From Neisseriaceae bacterium (GTDB lineage: Bacteria; Pseudomonadota; Gammaproteobacteria; Burkholderiales; Neisseriaceae): a stretch of 12,558 bases of DNA. Positions 7,095 to 12,558 of the stretch are shown in pieces. The translations under genes and the position numbers were made by a program. Where the stretch lies: positions 1 to 12,558 of the forward strand of contig JASLDB010000236.1 of assembly GCA_030151665.1 (NCBI GenBank), in the 5' to 3' direction. Position 1 is the stretch's first letter. Each line of letters begins with the position of its first letter. The notes beneath the pieces are model-generated. The model was given only the letters and a program-made list of their open reading frames with translations, searched no databases and had not been told where the DNA came from.

Positions 7095-7861
7095 AGCACA
7101 ATCGTTTGTTATTAAGTTTATTTAGTGTGTCATTGGTATTGGTCATTTGGGCACTGGTGTGTGCTTTATCTTGGGTTGATCCTTTGTATTTACCTAGCCC
7201 TAAACAAGTTGCTGAGCAATTTTGGCAATTATCGAACACAGGCTATATGAATGCAAGCTTGTGGCAACATTTGGCAGCTAGTTTAGAAAGGATGTTGTGG
7301 GCATTATTTTTGGCTGTGTTGGTGGGTATTCCACTTGGTGTGTTAATGGGCCTAAGCCCTAAGTTGCGGGGTTTATTGGATCCGATTATTGAGTTGTATC
7401 GACCCATACCACCTTTGGCTTATTTGCCTTTAATTGTGATTTGGTTTGGCATAGGTGAGGTGACCAAGATTTTATTAATCTTTTTAGCTATTTTAGCACC
7501 CATTTTGATTTCAACCGTACAGGGCATGATGGTGGCACCAGGAAATCGCATTCGGGCAGTCCAATCTTTGGGAGCCAGTCGGTGGCAGGTTTTGCAGCAT
7601 GTCATTTTACCAGCTGCTTTACCACATATGCTAACAGGTATTCGCATTGGCTTAGGTGTTGGGTGGTCAACCTTGGTAGCCGCCGAATTGGTGGCTGCAC
7701 AACAAGGACTGGGTTTTATGGTGCAATCGGCAGCACAATTCTTAAATACAACGGTGGTGATTGCCGGAATTATGGTGATTGCCATTGTGGCCTTGGCAAT
7801 TGAATTGGCACTTCGCCGTTTGCAGAGTGCTTTGGCACCTTGGTATGGCAAAGAATCTTAA
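7091..7861 (+). CDS. tauC: Taurine ABC transporter permease TauC
   Basis: A 256-residue inner-membrane permease of the BPD_transp_1 fold, forming the channel for taurine with TauB at its cytoplasmic side. There are about six membrane segments, the first at 5-27. RPIPPLAYLPLIVIWFGIGE (104-123) is strongly typical of TauC/SsuC proteins. The EAA loop that contacts the ATPase is GASRWQVLQHVILPAALPHM (161-180) followed by GIRIGLGVGWSTLVAAEL. Ribosome binding site AGGTGAG lies inside the end of tauB. Length is normal for the family. A 143-residue antisense frame on the minus strand is a coding shadow. Confidence 0.94.
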   Translation: MKHNRLLLSLFSVSLVLVIWALVCALSWVDPLYLPSPKQVAEQFWQLSNTGYMNASLWQHLAASLERMLWALFLAVLVGIPLGVLMGLSPKLRGLLDPIIELYRPIPPLAYLPLIVIWFGIGEVTKILLIFLAILAPILISTVQGMMVAPGNRIRAVQSLGASRWQVLQHVILPAALPHMLTGIRIGLGVGWSTLVAAELVAAQQGLGFMVQSAAQFLNTTVVIAGIMVIAIVALAIELALRRLQSALAPWYGKES

Positions 7862-7909
7862 ATCAGGCAAATGATCTTCATATAGCAAATCGACAAAAAG
7901 GCAAAGACA

Positions 7910-8737
7910 ATGGATATTCAACCTTTAACCCCAAGCATTGGTGCAAAAATTAGTGGTGTGCAACTGAATCAAACCTTGAGTAATCAACATTTATCAGCGT
8001 TACATGATGCCTTGTTAAAACACCAAGTGCTGTTTTTTCGAGATCAACACATTTCACCTGAAACGCAGCGGGATTTGGCACAAAGCTTTGGGCAGTTACA
8101 CATTCATCCCATCTATCCTCCGCATGAGCGTGTGCCAGAAATCATGGTGTTAGATAGTCATCTTCAAGATTTGAAAGACAATGAGTTATGGCATACCGAT
8201 GTGACATTTTTAGCAGAACCTGCTATGGGGTGTGTGTTATCAGCTAAACAAGTACCCAGTTTTGGCGGAGATACATTGTGGGCAAGTTTGACTCAAGCTT
8301 ATGCAGATTTGTCTTTGCCCATGCAGCAGTTTTTATTGAATTTATCTGCTCAACATGATATTGCCAGATCATTTCCTAATGACCGCTTTGCACAAACGCC
8401 AGATGCACAAGCCAAATTAGAGGCTGCCAAAGCAAAACACCCGCCATTAAGTCATCCTGTTGTGCGAACACATCCCATCACTGGGGAAAAAGCACTGTTT
8501 ATCTCTGAAGGTTTTACCACCAGAATTAATGAATTAAGCCAAGCGGAGAGTGATGTGTTGTTGGCTTTTTTGTTTAGACACAGTACACAACCCAAATATT
8601 TTGTTCGGTGGCATTGGCAAAATGGCGATGTAGCCATATGGGATAACCGTTGCACACAACATTTTGCCAATTTTGATTATGGCAATTTTCGCCGCATCAT
8701 GCACCGTGCTACGATTGTGGGTGATAAGCCATTTTAA
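7910..8737 (+). CDS. tauD: Taurine dioxygenase TauD, Fe(II)/2-oxoglutarate-dependent
   Basis: A 275-residue cytoplasmic oxygenase. It hydroxylates taurine next to the sulfonate, with decarboxylation of 2-oxoglutarate to succinate, and the product breaks down to sulfite and aminoacetaldehyde. The facial iron triad is visible: H95 and D97 in ELWHTDVTF and H251 in DNRCTQHFA. The 2-oxoglutarate-binding arginine is R266 in IMHRATIVGDKPF. These match H99, D101, H255 and R270 of E. coli TauD. FGGDTLWAS supplies the segment that contributes Thr to cofactor binding. The gene follows tauC after 48 bp with ribosome binding site AAAAAGG. Related alpha-ketoglutarate-dependent sulfonate or sulfate-ester dioxygenases are possible, but the tauABC context supports taurine. 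Confidence 0.93.
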   Translation: MDIQPLTPSIGAKISGVQLNQTLSNQHLSALHDALLKHQVLFFRDQHISPETQRDLAQSFGQLHIHPIYPPHERVPEIMVLDSHLQDLKDNELWHTDVTFLAEPAMGCVLSAKQVPSFGGDTLWASLTQAYADLSLPMQQFLLNLSAQHDIARSFPNDRFAQTPDAQAKLEAAKAKHPPLSHPVVRTHPITGEKALFISEGFTTRINELSQAESDVLLAFLFRHSTQPKYFVRWHWQNGDVAIWDNRCTQHFANFDYGNFRRIMHRATIVGDKPF

Positions 8738-8742
8738 ATGTT

Positions 8743-8916
8743 ATGATGGTTAGAATCTATTGGATATGGATGCTGTATCTGGGATGGGTGTATTGCAGCA
8801 CATTATTAATCATATCTTATCATCATGGCCAAGCATTTATGATTAAGATGTCTTTTTGGGCATGTCTAAAAGATGGCTTCTATAATACACAAGAGTATTG
8901 CGATTATTTCGTGTAA
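8743..8916 (+). CDS. Possible 57-residue membrane peptide in the tauD-fur spacer
   Basis: An open frame of 57 codons starts six bases after the tauD stop at ATGATG and ends at TAA. The peptide begins MMVRIYWIWMLYLGWVYC, has one likely membrane segment (about 5-26) and is rich in Trp, Tyr, Cys and His. No good Shine-Dalgarno is visible. Two things argue against it: an exact TATAAT at 8881-8886 and a 9-bp inverted repeat lie inside the frame, suggesting regulatory DNA. It resembles no family I know. Treat it as a candidate only. Confidence 0.22.
   Translation: MMVRIYWIWMLYLGWVYCSTLLIISYHHGQAFMIKMSFWACLKDGFYNTQEYCDYFV
8806..8846. repeat. 9-bp inverted repeat, 23-base spacer, upstream of fur
   Basis: TTAATCATA at 8806-8814 is repeated as its exact reverse complement TATGATTAA at 8838-8846. 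Arm starts are 32 bp apart, near three helical turns, which suits two operator half-sites better than a stable hairpin because the arms are AT-rich. The nearest downstream gene is fur. A TATAAT hexamer follows at 8881-8886, although the best upstream hexamer (TTGGGC, 8856-8861, 19-bp spacer) is poor. Confidence 0.3.
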
Positions 8917-8935
8917 AATAGCCCAGACTATTTTA
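8914..8935. repeat. 8-bp dyad TAAAATAG/CTATTTTA before fur
   Basis: Perfect arms of eight bases surround the six-base centre CCCAGA. As RNA this is an AT-rich hairpin ending in a short U run, so it could be a weak terminator for the tau operon. As DNA it could be an operator for fur. The rest of the 306-base spacer 8738-9043 shows no strong terminator, tRNA or clear Fur box. Confidence 0.35.
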
Positions 8936-9043
8936 TGGAGATGTTGCTTGCTGCTGTATTGGCAATAGGCAATTTAAAACAACAATGTCATAATTAGTGG
9001 GATCATAAAATTTTGCAAAACAGGCCAAAAAAGGATTGAAGGC

Positions 9044-9496
9044 ATGATGGATAACCAGAATAATATTACACAACTCAAAGACAGTGGCTTGAAAGTAACA
9101 GGTCCGCGTTTGAAAATTTTGGATTTATTTGAAAAAAATCCTGACGCTCATTTAAGTGCAGAGGATGTTTATCGTTTATTGCTAGAAGAAAATATTGATA
9201 TTGGTGTTGCAACCATTTACCGTGTATTGACCCAATTTGAACAATCAGAAATCTTGGTTCGCCATCATTTTGAAACAGGTAAAGCAGTTTATGAGTTAAA
9301 CCGTGGTGGTCACCATGATCACATTGTTTGTGTGAAATGCAGCAAAGTCACTGAGTTTTATGATTCACAAATTGAAGAATTACAGGATCGCATCGCACAA
9401 GCAAATGGTTATGAAATTATTGACCACGCCATGTATATGTATGGCGTGTGCCAAGATTGTCAAAGTAAACCTGGTAAGAAAACTTTCCATCGTTAA
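9044..9496 (+). CDS. fur: Ferric uptake regulator Fur
   Basis: A 150-residue iron-responsive repressor acting as a dimer on Fur boxes. The N-terminal winged helix includes LKDSGLKVTGPRLKILDLFE and the recognition region GVATIYRVLTQFEQ (54-67). The C-terminal half has the metal cluster HHDH (90-93), zinc cysteines C96/C99 (CVKC) and C136/C139 (CQDC), plus H128 in IDHAMYMYG. The protein is very close to Neisseria Fur as I recall it, the best lineage evidence in the window. The start has AAGGA eight bases upstream; a second ATG follows immediately at 9047. Likely targets within the window are the Fur-box-like sites at 17-35 and 4580-4598. The gene is six bases upstream of aat. Confidence 0.97.
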   Translation: MMDNQNNITQLKDSGLKVTGPRLKILDLFEKNPDAHLSAEDVYRLLLEENIDIGVATIYRVLTQFEQSEILVRHHFETGKAVYELNRGGHHDHIVCVKCSKVTEFYDSQIEELQDRIAQANGYEIIDHAMYMYGVCQDCQSKPGKKTFHR

Positions 9497-9502
9497 ACAA
9501 CC

Positions 9503-10234
9503 ATGAACCGTTTGCCACCCATTTTAAATCTAGATGTGCCATGCAGTTGGCCGGATATGGAAGAAGCCATCCGTTGTCGGGATGGCTTGGTGGCCATTGG
9601 TGGTGATTTAAGCATTTCACGATTATTGTCTGCCTATCAAAAAGGTATTTTCCCTTGGTACAGTGAAGGGCAACCTATTTGTTGGTGGGCAACGAATCCT
9701 CGTATGGTTTTAATGCCAGATCAGCTGACTATTCGTCGCTCGCTACAAAAAAAATTACGAAATAAACCCCATACCGTGACAGTGAATCAGTGTTTTGCCA
9801 CTGTGATTGAAGCATGTGCAAATACTTGTCGACACAATCAAGATGGTACTTGGATTACGGATGCCATTCACGATGCCTATATTGCCATGCACAAAGCTGG
9901 GTATGCACATTCATTTGAATGTTGGTATCCAGATGAAAAGGGTGATTTGCAATTGTCTGGTGGTTTATATGGTGTGCAAATTGGTCAGGTTTTTTATGGT
10001 GAGTCTATGTTTTCTTGGCAAAGTGATGCCTCTAAAATGGCTTTTGTTGAGGCTGTTGACTATATGCAGCAGCGCGGCATCAAAATAATTGATTGTCAGA
10101 TGCATACTGAGCATTTAGCCAGTTTTGGTGCCAGTGAAATTCCATTTGAAGTTTTTGCGACTTATCTGTCCAAATGGTGTGGGCAAAATATCAACATGAA
10201 AATTGGTTTAGGTGTGATTAAAGAAGTAATATAA
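9503..10234 (+). CDS. aat: Leucyl/phenylalanyl-tRNA-protein transferase
   Basis: A 243-residue cytoplasmic enzyme. It adds Leu or Phe from aminoacyl-tRNA to proteins with N-terminal Arg or Lys, marking them for ClpS/ClpAP in the N-degron pathway. Family signatures are GLVAIGGDLS (28-37), GIFPWYSEGQPICWWATNPRM (48-68), SGGLYGVQIGQVFYGESMFS (152-171) and DCQMHTEHLASFGA (197-210). Length is usual. The start is six bases after the fur stop and has no visible Shine-Dalgarno, so expression probably depends on translational coupling to fur. That would tie Aat levels to fur transcription. An intrinsic terminator follows at 10377-10400. Confidence 0.96.
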   Translation: MNRLPPILNLDVPCSWPDMEEAIRCRDGLVAIGGDLSISRLLSAYQKGIFPWYSEGQPICWWATNPRMVLMPDQLTIRRSLQKKLRNKPHTVTVNQCFATVIEACANTCRHNQDGTWITDAIHDAYIAMHKAGYAHSFECWYPDEKGDLQLSGGLYGVQIGQVFYGESMFSWQSDASKMAFVEAVDYMQQRGIKIIDCQMHTEHLASFGASEIPFEVFATYLSKWCGQNINMKIGLGVIKEVI

Positions 10235-10376
10235 GATTACTGATAATTATTGAAGGCTTGTAGCATGAATTACCTAACACCACTTCAATACATACAATGT
10301 ACAAGATTGATGCAATTTAGTCATACCAGCTTAATACAGTCAGATAGCTTGATGAAAGCTTGTTGCTTGAATGAGG

Positions 10377-10400
10377 AAACCGCCATTAGGCGGTTTTTTT
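10377..10400 (+). terminator. Intrinsic terminator after aat
   Basis: AAACCGCC and GGCGGTTT pair perfectly around the loop ATTA and run into seven T residues. On the minus strand the same hairpin is preceded by A residues and followed by only three T, so it may also weakly stop transcripts of the converging AhpD-like gene. Confidence 0.9.
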
Positions 10401-10425
10401 AATGTGTGCATTGTTTTTTTAATTC

Positions 10426-10773
10426 TTAATTCTTTGTATTTGAGAATTCTTTAAAAGCATCCATCGCATTGCTTGCATACATCAATGCAGGGCCACCACC
10501 CATCATAACAGCAACACTTAATAGCTCTTCCAATTCTTGTTGTGTCGTGCCCAATTTAACCAATGCTTGGGTATGAAAACCAATGCAGCCATCACATCGA
10601 GAGGCCACACCAATCGCTAATGCAAGCATTTCTTTTGTTTTGGCATCTAATGCACCAGGTTTTAATGCAGCTCCAGCTAAACTTGAAAATCCCTTCATTA
10701 AGTCGGGGGAAGAGTTTCTCAATTCAGAAAGATTTTTAGAAATTTGTTTGGTTAAATCAGTAAATTTATCCAT
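10426..10773 (-). CDS. Carboxymuconolactone decarboxylase-family protein, AhpD-like
   Basis: A 115-residue all-helical protein of the CMD/AhpD superfamily. The AhpD active-site pattern is intact with the same spacing: E48, C60, C63 and H67 in KEMLALAIGVASRCDGCIGFH. In AhpD these residues give a thiol-based peroxidase that supports AhpC. The N-terminal LMKGFSSLAGAALKPGALDAK and C-terminal VAVMMGGGPALMYASNAMDAF are typical of short stand-alone members of unknown substrate. Its start has AAGAGG upstream. It is divergent from the DsrE-like gene and shares a promoter region containing a perfect inverted repeat. A role in thiol or peroxide stress is likely; the true decarboxylase reaction is unlikely because that activity does not use the CxxC pair. 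Confidence 0.9.
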   Translation of the reverse strand: MDKFTDLTKQISKNLSELRNSSPDLMKGFSSLAGAALKPGALDAKTKEMLALAIGVASRCDGCIGFHTQALVKLGTTQQELEELLSVAVMMGGGPALMYASNAMDAFKEFSNTKN

Positions 10774-10790
10774 ATTTAAATCCTCTTGTG

Positions 10791-10834
10791 TTAGAAATAA
10801 CTAAATTAAATTTGTCTAAATTAGTTATTTCTAA
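10791..10834. promoter_or_regulatory. Perfect 14-bp inverted repeat, operator in the divergent promoter
   Basis: TTAGAAATAACTAA at 10791-10804 and its exact reverse complement TTAGTTATTTCTAA at 10821-10834 are 30 bp apart start to start. Each arm is itself symmetric at its ends, TTAG-N6-CTAA, so the region looks like two dimer sites on the same helical face. The right arm fills the space just before the -10 element of the plus-strand promoter. This is the layout of a repressor operator (MarR, HxlR, TetR or Rrf2 type), but no such regulator gene is in the window. Confidence 0.6.
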
Positions 10835-10840
10835 TATTAT
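10812..10840 (+). promoter_or_regulatory. Promoter of the DsrE-like gene
   Basis: TTGTCT (10812-10817, four of six) and TATTAT (10835-10840, five of six) are separated by exactly 17 bp. The spacer contains the right arm of the inverted repeat. Transcription would start about 25-30 bases before the ATG at 10874. Confidence 0.55.
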
Positions 10841-10873
10841 AGGTACTTTCTAGGACTGTCAATAGGATTTATT

Positions 10874-11245
10874 ATGAAGTTAACGGATTTTGTAAGTACT
10901 TTGTATACAGATGAAAGTGTGCCATCAAAACTAACTGTGGCTTTAACAATGGTTAATCAAGCATTACAAAAGGGTTATTCAAGTACATTAATTTTATTGG
11001 TGGATGCTGTAAAAATTGCTCATAAGGATTATCAATTAACAACGGATATTGGGTTGCCATTTTTGTCTGTTGAAAAATTAATGAGTCGCTTTTTATCGCT
11101 AGGTTGCCAAGTGGCTGTCTGCAAATCATGTATTGAACACAATCATATTTTATTAGAGGATATCAATGCTCATTACACCATTATTACTGCAAATGATGTC
11201 ATTGATTTATTAATGAATGCACGAGGCAGTCTGCAGAACTCATAA
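10874..11245 (+). CDS. DsrE/DsrF-like family protein
   Basis: A 123-residue soluble protein. The alpha/beta pattern resembles the DsrE fold: a core strand and helix ALTMVNQALQKGYSSTLILLVDAV (23-46), PFLSVEKLMSRFLSLGCQVAVC (62-83) and the cysteine cluster C78, C83 and C86 in GCQVAVCKSC. Small DsrE-like proteins carry or relay sulfur on such cysteines, or have unknown redox roles. AGGA lies eight bases before the start. The gene is divergent from the AhpD-like gene and has its own terminator at 11264-11284. The family call rests on pattern recognition; the specific function is unknown. Confidence 0.75.
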   Translation: MKLTDFVSTLYTDESVPSKLTVALTMVNQALQKGYSSTLILLVDAVKIAHKDYQLTTDIGLPFLSVEKLMSRFLSLGCQVAVCKSCIEHNHILLEDINAHYTIITANDVIDLLMNARGSLQNS

Positions 11246-11263
11246 TGTCTATTCATCAATAAC

Positions 11264-11284
11264 AACCGCCACGTGGCGGTTTTT
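11264..11284 (+). terminator. Intrinsic terminator after the DsrE-like gene
   Basis: AACCGCCAC and GTGGCGGTT form a perfect palindrome, so the real loop is the central few bases, and four to five T residues follow. The stem shares CCGCC/GGCGG with the aat terminator at 10377-10400. Confidence 0.85.
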
Positions 11285-11364
11285 GTGTGTAGACTCAAGT
11301 GCGAAAAGTGAGAGTGAAAGCCATCACTTGAAGACGTGTTAAACCACCAAGTACGTTTTGAGGG

Positions 11365-11380
11365 TTGATTGTTCAATCAA
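11365..11380. promoter_or_regulatory. Palindrome TTGATTG-TT-CAATCAA upstream of dkgB
   Basis: A perfect 7+2+7 inverted repeat lies about 130 bp before the dkgB start. A possible promoter between them is TTTATT (11439-11444), a 17-bp gap and TATACT (11462-11467); its -35 is weak. An activator or repressor site is plausible. The regulator is not identifiable from this window. Confidence 0.3.
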
Positions 11381-11507
11381 TCCGCAATGTATCTATTATT
11401 ATTGCAAAATTGACAATAATATTTTGTTGATTTTGTCATTTATTCACAATAAATTAAAATCTATACTGGCATCACTTTTAAAACAAAACAAACTGAAAGT
11501 GATGATT

Positions 11508-12311
11508 ATGGCGACCCCAAAATTTGGCTTAGGAACATTCCGTTTAGAAAATGAAGTGGTAAAAGCATCGGTAACCCATGCTTTAGAAATGGGCTACAAA
11601 GCCGTTGATACGGCACAAATTTATGGCAATGAAGCTGCGATTGGTGAAGCCATTGAAAAAAATGGTATCGCCCGTGATGAGCTGTATTTGACCACCAAGA
11701 TTTGGACAGAAAATTTAAGTCATGGCCAAGTGATCAGCAGCTTAAAAGACAGCTTGGCCAAATTAAGAACAGATTATGTTGATTTGACATTAATTCACTG
11801 GCCAGCGCCTAACCAAGCTGTTAGTGTGAAAGAAACCATGTTGGCCTTGTTAGAAGCCAAAAAAATGGGTTTAACGCGCGAAATTGGCGTATCTAATTTC
11901 ACCATTGCATTGATGCAAGAAGCCATTGATGCAGTGGGGGTCGAGAATATCACCACCAACCAAGTGGAACTTTCACCTTACCTACAAAACACCAAAGTAG
12001 CCGATTGGGCTAAAGCACATGGTATCCACATGACTTCATACATGACTTTGGCTTATGGTAAAGCGTTAAAAGACGAAACAATCAAAAAAATTGCTGAAAA
12101 ACACCAAGCAACGCCTGCACAAGTGATTTTGGCTTGGGCAATGCAATTGGGTTATAGCGTGATTCCATCCTCAACCAAACGAGAAAATTTGGCGAGCAAT
12201 TTAAAATCATTGGATTTGCAATTGGACCAAGAAGACATGGCCTTGATTGCCACCTTAGATTGCAATGACCGATTGGTGAACCCTGAAGGTTTGGCACCAA
12301 ACTGGGATTAA
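11508..12311 (+). CDS. dkgB: Aldo-keto reductase DkgB (2,5-diketo-D-gluconate reductase B type)
   Basis: A 267-residue NADPH-dependent aldo-keto reductase, the same length as E. coli DkgB and recalled as very similar from start to end (MATPKFGLGTFRLENE through NDRLVNPEGLAPNWD). The catalytic tetrad is D34, Y39, K64 and H97, in DTAQIYGNEA, TTKIW and LIHWP. The cofactor-binding loop is VIPSSTKRENL. Known substrates of the family are 2,5-diketo-gluconate, methylglyoxal and other small carbonyls. The ATG at 11508 was chosen because GAAAG lies eight bases upstream and the homologue starts there. The frame stays open upstream to a TTG at 11358, but that stretch reads like non-coding DNA. The gene precedes an Old Yellow Enzyme gene by 23 bases. 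The closeness to enterobacterial DkgB may reflect transfer or strong conservation. Confidence 0.93.
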   Translation: MATPKFGLGTFRLENEVVKASVTHALEMGYKAVDTAQIYGNEAAIGEAIEKNGIARDELYLTTKIWTENLSHGQVISSLKDSLAKLRTDYVDLTLIHWPAPNQAVSVKETMLALLEAKKMGLTREIGVSNFTIALMQEAIDAVGVENITTNQVELSPYLQNTKVADWAKAHGIHMTSYMTLAYGKALKDETIKKIAEKHQATPAQVILAWAMQLGYSVIPSSTKRENLASNLKSLDLQLDQEDMALIATLDCNDRLVNPEGLAPNWD

Positions 12312-12334
12312 TACTGCGTTTTTAAGGATGAATG

Positions 12335-12558
12335 ATGTTATTTGATGAATATGATTTAAACGGCATGAAACTGTCAAATCGCATGGTCATGCCACCCATG
12401 ACTCGCTCGCGAGCTGGTGTGAAAGGCATTGCCAACGAGATGATGGCCGACTATTACAGTCAGCGTGCAAGTGCTGGGTTAATGATCAGCGAAGGAACAC
12501 AAATTAGCCAACAAGGCCAAGGTTATGCGTGGACGCCAGGGATTTACCAGCCTGAACA
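12335..12558 (+). CDS. Old Yellow Enzyme family NADH:flavin oxidoreductase, NemA-like, 5' part
   Basis: The first 74 codons of an FMN-dependent ene-reductase, cut by the window end. MLFDEYDLNGMKLSNRMVMPP opens the TIM barrel, MTRSRA carries the Thr near the FMN, and YYSQRASAGLMISEGTQIS followed by GYAWTPGIYQPE matches NemA/OYE proteins closely. Such enzymes reduce the activated double bonds of electrophiles such as N-ethylmaleimide and enals. ATG 12335 has AAGGA six bases upstream; the ATG at 12332 is possible but too close. The 23-base gap from dkgB suggests one transcript. Confidence 0.92.
   Translation, partial: MLFDEYDLNGMKLSNRMVMPPMTRSRAGVKGIANEMMADYYSQRASAGLMISEGTQISQQGQGYAWTPGIYQPE

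Noticed and set aside
7420..7851. 143-residue minus-strand frame inside tauC
   Set aside because: It is fully antisense to a clear permease gene, with low-complexity Ala/Lys/Pro/Thr/Ile-rich translation and no recognisable domain; a coding shadow.
8935..8997. 20-codon frame before fur as a uof-like leader peptide
   Set aside because: It has no Shine-Dalgarno, its start lies in the dyad arm, and its stop is 46 bases before fur, so direct coupling is unlikely.
10265..10402. 45-codon frame after aat, with a GAAGG eight bases upstream
   Set aside because: It runs through the terminator hairpin and ends in its T run. The composition is not protein-like. Kept only as a remote possibility.
11358..11507. 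N-terminal extension of dkgB from a TTG codon
   Set aside because: The extension contains the palindrome at 11365-11380 and AT-rich promoter-like DNA, and homologues begin at MATPKFGLG.
1..12558. CRISPR array, tRNA or rRNA gene, insertion sequence or phage genes
   Set aside because: No regular spaced repeats, cloverleaf-like segments, transposase or integrase frames were seen on either strand.

Overview
The window looks like the chromosome of an AT-rich member of the Neisseriaceae (Betaproteobacteria). The best taxonomic marker is the central pair fur-aat (9044-10234). This Fur protein reads like Neisseria Fur over nearly its whole length, and the two genes are adjacent as in Neisseria. Low GC would fit a host-associated genus such as Snodgrassella or a relative, but the genus is an inference. 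No canonical Neisseria DNA uptake sequence was noticed.

Layout. (1) 1-4700: a Fur-controlled siderophore locus. It has an AraC/PchR-like regulator (+), facing a three-gene minus-strand unit read in the order lipoprotein binding protein (CeuE/FetB type), small cupin, TonB-dependent siderophore receptor (FhuE/FpvA type). Fur-box-like sites lie at both ends. An ATTGCAT motif recurs near the regulator start and upstream of the binding-protein gene, suggesting that the regulator controls both. No permease or ATPase gene is present in the window. (2) 4793-5071: a small orphan membrane protein. (3) 5237-8737: a complete tauABCD set for taurine uptake and oxygenolytic desulfonation. (4) 8738-9043: a long spacer with a possible 57-residue membrane peptide and two dyads, leading into fur. 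(5) 9044-10400: fur and aat, closed by an intrinsic terminator. (6) 10426-11284: a divergent pair, an AhpD-like CxxC protein (-) and a DsrE-like protein (+), sharing a promoter region that contains a perfect 14-bp inverted repeat. (7) 11508-end: dkgB (aldo-keto reductase) and the start of an Old Yellow Enzyme gene, probably one operon for carbonyl and electrophile reduction.

How they fit together. Iron: Fur (encoded here) probably represses the siderophore locus, and the AraC protein probably activates it when the ferri-siderophore is present. Sulfur: TauABC imports taurine and TauD, itself Fe(II)-dependent, releases sulfite; no sulfite reductase is encoded here. Redox: the AhpD-like/DsrE-like pair and the DkgB/OYE pair look like two separate stress modules.

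The most unusual points are the cupin in the siderophore operon, whose predicted metal site has lost two of four usual ligands; the pairing of a hydroxamate-type receptor with a catecholate-type binding protein; the shared regulator-box pattern; and the symmetric operator between the AhpD-like and DsrE-like genes.
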